Source of the DNA: Fidelibacterota bacterium
GTDB lineage: Bacteria; Fidelibacterota; UBA8477
Assembly (NCBI GenBank): GCA_021734065.1
Contig: JAIPJQ010000012.1
Location: 1-35,451 of the forward strand
Length of the DNA: 35,451 nt
Reading direction: 5' to 3'
Shown in pieces: positions 1 through 8,436 of this stretch. The translations under genes were made by a program, and so were the position numbers. Every line of letters starts with the position of its first letter. Position 1 is the stretch's first letter. The notes below the pieces were generated by a model. That model did not search any database. It was not told where the DNA came from and saw only the letters and a program-made list of their open reading frames with translations.

Positions 1-1991
1 CGGAGGATTGCTCCACCTGTCATGTCACCTGGCATGTGACCGGCAAGGGGAAGGAAACCCTCATTCCCAAGATCACATCGAATATTATCATTGATGGAAA
101 ACCCTCCCTGGTCACCGCGGAAGCCATGTGCCTGTCCTGCCATGACGGGTATGTGTCGGACTCCCGGGAAGCTTTCCTGTCGGACAATCATCATGGCAAT
201 ATGCTGCCGGGCCAGCTTCCGGTGAATGACCTGCCCCTCAATGCCAATGGTGAGATTTATTGCGGGACCTGCCATTCGGTTCACTCTCTGCCGCCGGAAC
301 GACCAGACAGTTTTGCGCCCTTCATGCGCGTGGAAACGGACAACTCTGAACTCTGTATGAAATGTCATCCGGACCAAAACCGGCCTGAAATCAATCATCC
401 CATTCATGTGTCCCAACCGGACGGTAATCGCATGCCGGACGGCACCCATTGGGGTGATGAAAACACGGTGGAGTGCATGACCTGTCATCCCGTTCACGGT
501 GAGAAAAATATGGAATTGGCGGCGGGCAAAAATCGCACGGCCCTCTGTTCGGCTTGTCACGCGGACCAGTTTGCCATTTCCCTCACCGATCATGATTTAA
601 CCGTCTCCCATCCTTACGAGACCACCGCCAATGGCCTCACTTTCCGGGAGCAGGATATTTGTGCTTCCTGCCATGTTACCCACGAGGGCGAAGGCAAATA
701 CATGTGGGCACTGGAGATTCAGGACAAACGGTCTTTGAATGCCTATTGCCTGGAATGTCATGCCAGTAACGGCCTGGCAAGCGCCAAGTCTTTTAACCAC
801 GAAGGTCACCCGGTGAGCGGGAAGGTGTTGAAAAATGCCCTTCCGACGATGGCAATACAGGCCGGGGATGAATTGAAATGCGTCTCTTGTCACGATCCCC
901 ATCGTTGGGAACATCAGGGGAAACGAAATTTGACCGCCGCCAACGAAGAGGGCACGGAGCAAACCTCATTCTTGCGGTTGCCGGATGACGAGGATGGTAC
1001 CTTGTGTGCCACATGCCATGCCGACCAACGATCCATTACCCAATCCGACCACAGCGTGAAGCGCGAGGGATTTCAGCTCTATTTCCGGGAAGTGGGTGAA
1101 TCGCAGGGACAGTGTTCCACCTGTCACAGCACCCATTCAGCCGGATTTGCCCTTTCCCTGCCCAATACCAACCAGGACGCAGTGGCGGGACTCTGTGAAT
1201 CCTGCCACAACGACAATACCCCGGCCACCACTGTGGGGCACGCGGACCATCCCATGGGGATGTCATTCAACTCAGAGTCCAGTCTGCCCGGAATGGCTGG
1301 CGATCAGGGAATGGTGTTGAGCTGTAACACCTGTCATAATCCCCACAATTGGGGAACGGTGAAAGGCGCTTCAGCGACGGAGAATTTAGCGGGTGATGAC
1401 GAAAATTCTTTTTTACGGGTAAGCAATTTCCCGGAACCGGGATTATGTCTGGACTGTCATTCTGAACAAGCAACCGTGCTCATGACCGATCACGATTTGT
1501 CCCAGCCGGGGAAAAGCGCCTGCTCTTTGTGCCATACACCGCACAACGCCTCCGCCCAGGCCGGAATTTTGGCACGCTGGAGCGAAGATGTGCCGGGTGA
1601 GACGTACAACGAAAAGCATTGTTTTACCTGCCACCGTGAGAAGGGTATGGCCGCTGCGAAAGTCCCGACGGATTATTCCCATCCCCATGAATATGGTACG
1701 GTGACAACCACACTACGCGGTGTGGGGGAGTGGACTGATTTTCCATTATTTACAGAAACCGGCCCGGCGGACACCGTTGGGTACATTGATTGCTTTACGT
1801 GTCATAACCCACATAAGTGGTCTTTTGACAATGCGCTGGTGGTACCCAAATCTGAGAATGAAGAGGGCACACGCCTCACCTCATTCTTACGGGAGCCCAG
1901 TGAAAAAGCGCTGTGTTCCGACTGTCATGGTACCAGTGCACTTTGGAAATACAATTATTTCCATGATCCAGCCAAGCGGAAACGGTATTAG
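1..1991 (+). CDS. Multihaem c-type cytochrome, 5' end cut by window edge (at least 18 haems)
   Basis: The reading frame is open from the first bases, and a CSTCH haem motif at 9-23 lies upstream of the first possible start (GTG at 36). The gene therefore begins outside the window and its signal peptide is not visible. I count 17 CxxCH motifs after position 36 plus this one, so at least 18 covalently bound haems. Many motifs are followed by PH, TH or VH pairs typical of the doubled-CxxCH, cytochrome c3-like families. The protein ends in a basic tail (KRKRY) with no membrane anchor. It is the first visible gene of a tight operon with an NHL lipoprotein, an outer-membrane barrel and another multihaem cytochrome, which suggests it is the extracellular or periplasmic half of a porin-cytochrome conduit. 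Which side of the outer membrane it occupies cannot be read from the sequence. Confidence 0.93.
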   Translation, partial: EDCSTCHVTWHVTGKGKETLIPKITSNIIIDGKPSLVTAEAMCLSCHDGYVSDSREAFLSDNHHGNMLPGQLPVNDLPLNANGEIYCGTCHSVHSLPPERPDSFAPFMRVETDNSELCMKCHPDQNRPEINHPIHVSQPDGNRMPDGTHWGDENTVECMTCHPVHGEKNMELAAGKNRTALCSACHADQFAISLTDHDLTVSHPYETTANGLTFREQDICASCHVTHEGEGKYMWALEIQDKRSLNAYCLECHASNGLASAKSFNHEGHPVSGKVLKNALPTMAIQAGDELKCVSCHDPHRWEHQGKRNLTAANEEGTEQTSFLRLPDDEDGTLCATCHADQRSITQSDHSVKREGFQLYFREVGESQGQCSTCHSTHSAGFALSLPNTNQDAVAGLCESCHNDNTPATTVGHADHPMGMSFNSESSLPGMAGDQGMVLSCNTCHNPHNWGTVKGASATENLAGDDENSFLRVSNFPEPGLCLDCHSEQATVLMTDHDLSQPGKSACSLCHTPHNASAQAGILARWSEDVPGETYNEKHCFTCHREKGMAAAKVPTDYSHPHEYGTVTTTLRGVGEWTDFPLFTETGPADTVGYIDCFTCHNPHKWSFDNALVVPKSENEEGTRLTSFLREPSEKALCSDCHGTSALWKYNYFHDPAKRKRY

Positions 1992-2002
1992 GGAGAGTTT
2001 TT

Positions 2003-3025
2003 ATGCGTTTTATTAAACGCTGGCACCGTTTAAAGGTGGTCTGTTCGGGGGGTGTAATGCTGGCTCTTCTGGTGGCCTGCAGCCACCAACAGCCCATGGA
2101 AAAGCTGCAATTCCCGGCAGATGAAAGTTTTCCCTTCCTTACATTAGAGAAAACCTATACCGGCAAAGTGGATGAAGGCGGCTCGTGGGGGTCACGTCTG
2201 CAGCGGTTGCTGGCGGGAGATTGTCCCCAAATGCCACTCCATCGCCCCACCGGTGTGGCGGTGGATGCCCGGGCTCAGATTTTTGTGGTGGATACGGAAT
2301 TGGGGCGCGTTCTGCGTTTTTCCGGGCCGGCGGGAGATTGCCACGAAGTTACTGAGTTTGGAATGGATGTGCTGAAAATGCCGGTGGGTATTGCCATTAC
2401 AAACGAAGCAATTTTTGTATCCGATGTGGACCGTCGCCTGATTCAGGTTTTCAGCCACACGTTGCAACCCACCGGCACCATAACCCACGAGAGCTTTGTC
2501 CGTCCCAGTCAACTCAAGTATGATGACGTGACACAGCGTTTGCTGGTGGTCGATCCACCGTCGCATCAAATATTTATTTTCAGAACCGATGGTACTTTCA
2601 TGGCTGCTTTGGGTGGATTGGGTACGGCGCCCACCCAGTTTCACTTTCCGGTGGGTGTGGATACGGACGAGAGTGGTAAAATCTTTGTGCTGGACGGATT
2701 GAACCGCAAGACCAAGATTTTTTCGCCTGAACTGGCCTGGCTGTCGGAATTCGGAACCTACGATCGCACACCCGGCTCCTTTGGCTTTCCAAAGGGAATC
2801 GCCGTCTCCAGCGACGGGTACATTTTTGTATCTGATGCCGCGTTCGGAAATATTCAGATTTTTAATCAGCAGGGCGCGCTGCTCTATTTCTTTGGGCAGA
2901 CCGGCTGGCAACAGGGTGAATTCATGCTGCCCGGAGCCATTGGTTTTGATGACCAGGAGCGGCTCTATGTGGTGGATCAATACAATAACCGTATTCAGGT
3001 TTTTCAGTACTATGCACAACCTTAA
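2003..3025 (+). CDS. NHL-repeat beta-propeller lipoprotein
   Basis: 340 residues. The N-terminus is basic, followed by a hydrophobic stretch and a lipobox LVAC (Cys at about residue 26), so the protein should be lipid-anchored. The rest is six NHL-type blades. Each has a 'P-x-G-(V/I)-A' entry, an 'IFV-x-D' core and a closing 'I-Q-V-F'-like strand; the last ends at YVVDQYNNRIQVF near the C-terminus. No haem motif is present. The start follows a GGGAGAG ribosome-binding site 11 bp after the upstream cytochrome, and the end overlaps the porin gene by 14 bp. NHL propellers are protein- or ligand-binding scaffolds. The position between a cytochrome and a barrel suggests an assembly or docking part of the conduit. 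That role is inference. Confidence 0.9.
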   Translation: MRFIKRWHRLKVVCSGGVMLALLVACSHQQPMEKLQFPADESFPFLTLEKTYTGKVDEGGSWGSRLQRLLAGDCPQMPLHRPTGVAVDARAQIFVVDTELGRVLRFSGPAGDCHEVTEFGMDVLKMPVGIAITNEAIFVSDVDRRLIQVFSHTLQPTGTITHESFVRPSQLKYDDVTQRLLVVDPPSHQIFIFRTDGTFMAALGGLGTAPTQFHFPVGVDTDESGKIFVLDGLNRKTKIFSPELAWLSEFGTYDRTPGSFGFPKGIAVSSDGYIFVSDAAFGNIQIFNQQGALLYFFGQTGWQQGEFMLPGAIGFDDQERLYVVDQYNNRIQVFQYYAQP

Positions 3026-4637
3026 GACATTACTTCAAAAAGCAGGACTGGTTCTTCTCGGGGGGCTTTTCGGACTATCCGGCTTATCAGCGCAAGGGCT
3101 CCACCCTGCTGGTATGTTGGAAGGTCGCATGGGCTACATTCGTGACACCACCCAGAACAACGGTGGTTATTTCGTCCACATGGAGCGGCTGCAATGGGGT
3201 GGGAGCGGTCTTCTCAGTGAATCAATGGATTGGCGCTGGAAACTCACCGGTGGCGCAATTATTCAGGGGGCTTCCCGCTATCAGAACACCCAAATCACAC
3301 CGGAATACCATCTTCAAAGCCAGTTAAATCCCTTGAAACCCATTTCACTATCGCTTTTCAGTTATTACCAGGTCACTGATCCGGTGCGTTATATGGTGGA
3401 TTCATTAGCCCGGACAGAATGGGTTAATGGCATACGAATGGACACCCAATTACCCGCCCAAACCCGTCTGGGAATTGGTTTGGGATATCGCACCCAACAT
3501 CAGGACAGCGTTGAGACGGCGCGTCAATTCATTCAGGCGCAATTAGAAAAGCGTATGCTGGGACTGAACTTCCGGCTTACTGCGGAACGGGATGACTGGC
3601 AGCGTCAGCATCGCACGGACAATCCGAATTTTCGTCAGCGGGCGTCCTTCAACTGGCATGGACGCCCCTTTCAAGGATTCCACTGGACCGGCTCCAACAG
3701 CTTTTACCAGCAGGGCGATACGCAGTACTGGCGAGCCTTTCAGGAAGCCAACTACCAGAAGAACCGGCATGAGCTGCGCGGCTTTTACAGTTACGGTGAT
3801 TATGAATATGGTGACCGTCCGCTATTGATCCAGAAATATAACGCAGCCTACCGGTACCAGTTGACGCCGACAATGGAACTGGAAACCATTTTCCGTGGGA
3901 ATAAAGTACAGGAAGCGGATACAGTGACACTCTTTCACTGGCGTGCCTATCAGGTCGGGTTGAACTGGCAGATCGGCCGCGCCAATTTTGCCCGTGGTCT
4001 GGTGCGTACCGGTTACAAAGAATCCTTTAACTACGGATTTGGTCTGGCCACTGAATTCCTTACGGAAGAGGGATTTGACCTGTATCGCTCTTCCAAATTC
4101 GCCTGGAATGTGAAAGACATTTTTCAGGGGGAGATCTTCAATGCCTTTGATCCGGTGACAGAAGAATTTCTCTATGACATGGAACATCAACTTCAGACCA
4201 CCTTTCTGGTCAATCCCCGCCAGCGCTTCCAGTATGGGAATCGGCTCCAGATTAAGAATCATTTTGGCGTGGATCTGCAATTCGCCGAAGACACGCTCCG
4301 TAATGCGATTACCAATGAAGTTTTCGTGAAATTGCTTCAGCAGCGGCTGCAGATTTCAGTGTCATACTTCGATATTTTTCATATCACGGCTGAAGATATG
4401 GAACAGCGCGTGAATACCCGGGCGACCATTCCTTTGAATCGGTTCACCAGTTTGAACCTGCTGGGCTTATACCGGTTTAACTCGGAGATTTACCCGGATT
4501 ACCTGTGGCTCAGCGCGTTCCTTAAATTCAATTTCGTAAAATTTGACTATGTCCTGGATTTTCAGTTCCGGGGGCTGCCGGAAACTTTCGGTGAACAGAA
4601 TACCCTGGTCTGGATGCGTTTTATGAGGCGGTTCTAA
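3012..4637 (+). CDS. Outer-membrane beta-barrel porin of a porin-cytochrome conduit
   Basis: 541 residues from ATG 3012. A longer open frame reaches back to 2781, but the 3012 start gives a classical signal peptide (basic start, Leu/Gly-rich core, cleavage after SAQ near residue 27) and a 14-bp translational-coupling overlap with the NHL gene. The mature part has no hydrophobic helices. It shows alternating, aromatic-rich strands and ends in the run MRRF, with the terminal Phe recognised by the outer-membrane barrel machinery. About 515 mature residues would fit a large barrel of the size needed to sheath cytochromes (MtrB/PioB-like role). The N-terminal CxxC found in MtrB is absent, so it is an analogue or distant relative. 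The stop codon overlaps the next ATG (TAATG). Confidence 0.82.
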   Translation: MHNLKTLLQKAGLVLLGGLFGLSGLSAQGLHPAGMLEGRMGYIRDTTQNNGGYFVHMERLQWGGSGLLSESMDWRWKLTGGAIIQGASRYQNTQITPEYHLQSQLNPLKPISLSLFSYYQVTDPVRYMVDSLARTEWVNGIRMDTQLPAQTRLGIGLGYRTQHQDSVETARQFIQAQLEKRMLGLNFRLTAERDDWQRQHRTDNPNFRQRASFNWHGRPFQGFHWTGSNSFYQQGDTQYWRAFQEANYQKNRHELRGFYSYGDYEYGDRPLLIQKYNAAYRYQLTPTMELETIFRGNKVQEADTVTLFHWRAYQVGLNWQIGRANFARGLVRTGYKESFNYGFGLATEFLTEEGFDLYRSSKFAWNVKDIFQGEIFNAFDPVTEEFLYDMEHQLQTTFLVNPRQRFQYGNRLQIKNHFGVDLQFAEDTLRNAITNEVFVKLLQQRLQISVSYFDIFHITAEDMEQRVNTRATIPLNRFTSLNLLGLYRFNSEIYPDYLWLSAFLKFNFVKFDYVLDFQFRGLPETFGEQNTLVWMRFMRRF

Positions 4638-6316
4638 TGCGATGGCAGAAAGTATTTCGCGGTAAACCCCTGGCGGGAGCCTGGCGGATTTTGTTGGTTA
4701 TGGCGCTCACGGCTCCAGGGGTTTGGGCACAAGTGGATGAGGCTGGAAGCCTGGAGGAGAAGGGGAAAGTTATTTCCACGCCCCACAATCTCTCCCTGCA
4801 GGGCCGACAGGCAATGCCTGAAAGTATGGCATTTCTCCCGGATTATTCTCTGTGTCGCTACTGTCACATGCCCCGGGTGCATCCCGCCGTAGAACCACTA
4901 TGGTATCGCCAGGAATCGGTGCGCAATTTTGATACGCGCAAAACCGTTGAAAACGCGCCCGGCAAAGTCTTCCCGCTGGATCCGGACAGCCGGAATTGCC
5001 TTTTTTGTCACGATGGAACCGTAGCCCGCGGATTTCCGCGCCGACCCGAAAGTGCCAATCCGCAGGTGAACCTCACCGCATCCCAGCCGGTGTCGTCGGA
5101 AAATTACAACACCCACCTGTTCGCATTCCCGCCATCGGGAGCGGAAATCAGCCGTCCTGATTCATCTTCACCGCTTTTTATGGGCGATAATCACACCGTT
5201 CAATGCGGAACCTGTCACGACCCGCATAACAATGAAAACGGCCATTTCCTGAAGGTGACCAATCGTGGTTCGGAAATCTGTCTGGCGTGCCACCACATGA
5301 ACAACTGGGGAAATTCAACCCATGGCAATCCCACCAATCCGGTGCTGAAACCGCTGAAAGAGATTGCCTGTCTCCAGTGTCACGAAATTCACACATTGCC
5401 CACCAAAGCCAAACTGTTGCGAACCGACGAAAATTCGCTTTGTATGAGCTGTCACGATGGCTCCCAGGATGACGCCACCGAGGTGATGAGCCGCTATAAT
5501 TTGCAGGAGGTTTTTGAAAAGCCATTTATCCATCCCATTCGCATCAATCCCAATGTCACGGAAATCGGGTACGGTTCCACCACGTCCCGCTGGCAGGGCG
5601 GATTTTCCGAAGACCGGTATGTGCGCTGCGGTGATTGTCACAATCCCCATTCGGTGCAACCGGAAAATCCTTCCCCGTTTCTGCCAGGTGCCCTCATTTT
5701 CGTGCGCGGTGTGGATGCCATGGGATTTCCCAAAGAGAATGCTGAATTCGAATATCAGGTTTGTTATAAATGTCACGGGTACAATCAAAACGCGGAACCG
5801 GCCAGCGATGTGGCGCGCTTATTTGCCACATCCAATATGAGTTTCCATCCGGTGGAAGGTCCGGGAAATTCTCCCTATGTACCCAGCCTGAAAGAGGGTA
5901 GGTCCGAGCAATCCATGATTCGCTGCACCGATTGCCATGGAAATGATGATGTGGCCGGCGTGGCCGGACCGCATGGCTCCAATATCCCGCATATTCTGAA
6001 AAAACCCTATGCGGACAGCCAGACACCGTTTGCAGCCTCAGCCGGAAGTGAATTATGTTATCAATGCCATGTGGAACAGCGGATCCTGCAGGATAATGGC
6101 TTTAAGTTCCATAATCTCCATATTGAGCGGGCCGGATATGCCTGCAGCGCGTGTCATAATCCCCATGGAAGTCCGTATATGCCGGGGCTTTTGGACCTGG
6201 ATCGGCCCTTTATCGAGCCATCCCACGGAAAAAAAATTGTGTCGTCTGAAACACCCGGGCACGGGAGTTGCTATCTCATCTGCCATGGTAAAGACCATAA
6301 TGGTCAGAGCTATTAA
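4637..6316 (+). CDS. Twelve-haem c-type cytochrome with a C-terminal CxxxCH motif
   Basis: 559 residues. A Sec signal peptide with hydrophobic core LLVMALTAPGVWA ends before QVDEAG (about residue 31), and no later membrane segment is seen. There are eleven CxxCH motifs, the first being CRYCH at about residue 73. A twelfth, unusual motif, CYLICH (CxxxCH, bases 6269-6286), lies ten residues from the C-terminus. Several motifs are followed by PH pairs or DGS/DGT, as in the first cytochrome of the operon, so the two are probably distant relatives. It starts inside the stop codon of the porin gene, which implies coupled translation and suggests it is the porin's partner cytochrome. Periplasmic or surface location is undecided. 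Confidence 0.93.
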   Translation: MRWQKVFRGKPLAGAWRILLVMALTAPGVWAQVDEAGSLEEKGKVISTPHNLSLQGRQAMPESMAFLPDYSLCRYCHMPRVHPAVEPLWYRQESVRNFDTRKTVENAPGKVFPLDPDSRNCLFCHDGTVARGFPRRPESANPQVNLTASQPVSSENYNTHLFAFPPSGAEISRPDSSSPLFMGDNHTVQCGTCHDPHNNENGHFLKVTNRGSEICLACHHMNNWGNSTHGNPTNPVLKPLKEIACLQCHEIHTLPTKAKLLRTDENSLCMSCHDGSQDDATEVMSRYNLQEVFEKPFIHPIRINPNVTEIGYGSTTSRWQGGFSEDRYVRCGDCHNPHSVQPENPSPFLPGALIFVRGVDAMGFPKENAEFEYQVCYKCHGYNQNAEPASDVARLFATSNMSFHPVEGPGNSPYVPSLKEGRSEQSMIRCTDCHGNDDVAGVAGPHGSNIPHILKKPYADSQTPFAASAGSELCYQCHVEQRILQDNGFKFHNLHIERAGYACSACHNPHGSPYMPGLLDLDRPFIEPSHGKKIVSSETPGHGSCYLICHGKDHNGQSY

Positions 6317-6387
6317 AATATAACACAGAGCAAATACAGTCAGAGTTTAGGGGGGACGGTACTGTAAAACGCAAGGGGGGTCTGCAC

Positions 6388-8436
6388 TTGCGAACGAATG
6401 AGATAGTCCGATTACCCGTTAGACCTGGTTTCCTGCTACAAATTCTCTTTTTCACCTTCCTTACATCAGGATTAATCAGCCCCGGGTCGCTTTGGGCGCA
6501 GACCGGTGACAATGAGGATTGTCTCACCTGTCACGGTTATCGCACATTGGAGCAGGATGTTAATGGAAAAAGTGTTTCGCTCTTTGTGGACCGGCAGATT
6601 TTTAACCGCTCCGTCCACAATGTGCTGAACTGTGTGGATTGTCATGAAGACGCCATCATGGGGGAAACGGGGCATAGTCCCGACCTGGAAAAGGTTTCCT
6701 GCGGAAATTGTCACCGGGTAGCGTTGCAGCAGTACAGCATGTCTCTCCACGATAAACGAGTAGCTGGTGGTGAGGAGTTGGCGCCTTCGTGCCAAACCTG
6801 TCACGGTTCTCACAACATTAAACCGATTGCTTCGCCGGAGTCCAATGTAAGCCCTATTAAAATTCCGGGATTATGCGGCTCCTGTCACCATGAGGGAACC
6901 GAGGTGAGCGAGCGCTATGCCATTCCCCAGGACAAAATTCTGGAAAATTACTCCCAGAGCATGCACGGGGAAGGCTTGCTGAAAAAAGGCTTGACCGTTT
7001 CCGCTAACTGCGTCTCCTGTCACACTGCGCACCGGATTTTGCCCCATACCGACTCCCGCTCAACCATCGCAAAACAGAACATTGCAGCCACCTGCTCCAA
7101 TTGTCACACCGAAATCGAGCGGGTGCATCAAAAGGTGATTCGAGGGCAATTATGGGAAACCGAACCCCACAAACTACCGGCCTGTGTGGATTGTCACCAG
7201 CCCCATAAAGTCCGCAAATCCTTATACATCGAAGGCATCGCGGATGAAGATTGTCAGAAATGCCACGCCGATCCGGAAATCAAATCCGCTCTGGACGGGC
7301 ACTCGCTGTTTGTGGATAAAATCGAAATTTCCCACTCCCGCCATGCCAAAACTGCCTGCAGCCAATGCCACATCAATGTGGATCCCCGTCATGATCGCCC
7401 CTGTGAAACCCTGACGGAAAAGGTAGATTGCTCCATCTGCCATGAAGCGCAGGGTGAAGATTTCCGACACAGTATCCATGGGGAGTTGATCGTTAAAAAT
7501 GATCCCAACGGCCCCACCTGCACCGAATGTCACGGTGACCATAGCGTTCAGGGGCGTGCCAATCCCGAATCACCCATTTTTCCAACCAATATTCCCAATC
7601 TCTGCGGGAATTGTCACCGCACCGGCCATGAAGCGGCCGAACGGTATGAGGGTACGGAGAAGGATATCGTTTTTAATTACATCGAAAGTATCCATGGCAA
7701 AGGATTGCTGAAAAGCGGGTTAACGGTGACGGCTACCTGTACCAATTGTCACACTGCCCACCGGGAACAGCCCGTCTCCAATCCCAATTCCAGCGTGCAT
7801 CCCACCAATATTGCCGACACCTGCGGAAAATGCCACATGGGTGTGGAAGCCACATTTCTAAAAAGCATTCACTCACCACTGGTGTCCCAGACCGATGAAC
7901 GCTTGCCGGTTTGCTCCACCTGCCATTCTGCCCACACCATTTCCCGGACAGATCAGGAAGGCTTTAAACTGCAGATGATGACCCAGTGCGGCCAATGCCA
8001 TAAAGCGGTAACAGAGTCCTATTTTGACACCTACCATGGCAAAGTCTCCCAGTTGGGTTATACCAAGACCGCCAAATGTTACGATTGTCACGGAGCCCAC
8101 GATATTTTGCCACCGGAGGACGCAAATTCCCGGCTTAGTCGTCAGAATGTGGTGGAAACCTGTAAGAGTTGTCACCCTGCCGCCAACCGTCAATTTGCCG
8201 GCTATCTTACCCACGCCACCCACCACGATCCGGTGAAATATCCAATTCTGTTCTGGACCTTCTGGGCAATGACCGGTTTGCTCACAGTCACCTTTGTGGT
8301 AGCGGGGTTGCACACACTGCTTTGGCTGCCGCGCTCATTCCAGTGGAAGCGCGAACTCCGGCGGCGTCTGGCAGCAGCGGAACATGCTGAGCAATCTGAT
8401 GAAAACATTGACGAGGAAAATCATGAACAGTCATAA
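6388..8436 (+). CDS. Nineteen-haem c-type cytochrome with C-terminal membrane anchor
   Basis: 682 residues. No in-frame ATG fits. The TTG at 6388 is preceded by AAGGGGGG (6373-6380) at 7-nt spacing and gives a good signal peptide ending in LWA|QTG near residue 37. I count 19 CxxCH motifs between residues 45 and 596. Residues 135-270 and 378-512 are clearly duplicated with the same haem order and linkers (for example MHGEGLLKKGLTV and IHGKGLLKSGLTV). A third partial copy spans 564-596. A single transmembrane helix at about 620-647 precedes a charged cytoplasmic tail, so the haem domain is periplasmic. The next gene is a b-type cytochrome overlapping by 14 bp. Together they look like a quinol-oxidising pair passing electrons to the conduit upstream. 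Confidence 0.93.
   Translation: MRTNEIVRLPVRPGFLLQILFFTFLTSGLISPGSLWAQTGDNEDCLTCHGYRTLEQDVNGKSVSLFVDRQIFNRSVHNVLNCVDCHEDAIMGETGHSPDLEKVSCGNCHRVALQQYSMSLHDKRVAGGEELAPSCQTCHGSHNIKPIASPESNVSPIKIPGLCGSCHHEGTEVSERYAIPQDKILENYSQSMHGEGLLKKGLTVSANCVSCHTAHRILPHTDSRSTIAKQNIAATCSNCHTEIERVHQKVIRGQLWETEPHKLPACVDCHQPHKVRKSLYIEGIADEDCQKCHADPEIKSALDGHSLFVDKIEISHSRHAKTACSQCHINVDPRHDRPCETLTEKVDCSICHEAQGEDFRHSIHGELIVKNDPNGPTCTECHGDHSVQGRANPESPIFPTNIPNLCGNCHRTGHEAAERYEGTEKDIVFNYIESIHGKGLLKSGLTVTATCTNCHTAHREQPVSNPNSSVHPTNIADTCGKCHMGVEATFLKSIHSPLVSQTDERLPVCSTCHSAHTISRTDQEGFKLQMMTQCGQCHKAVTESYFDTYHGKVSQLGYTKTAKCYDCHGAHDILPPEDANSRLSRQNVVETCKSCHPAANRQFAGYLTHATHHDPVKYPILFWTFWAMTGLLTVTFVVAGLHTLLWLPRSFQWKRELRRRLAAAEHAEQSDENIDEENHEQS

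Noticed and set aside
597..962. Minus-strand frame opposite the first cytochrome
   Set aside because: It is a shadow of the haem-rich coding frame, whose low stop frequency on the other strand is expected from its composition.
2781..3011. N-terminal extension of the porin open frame
   Set aside because: It is inside the NHL gene. ATG 3012 gives a clean signal peptide, so the extension is not translated as part of the porin.
2192..3019. 275-residue open frame on the minus strand
   Set aside because: It lies wholly opposite the NHL lipoprotein gene, has no ribosome-binding site and encodes a sequence without recognisable features. The plus strand has repeats, a lipobox and operon coupling.
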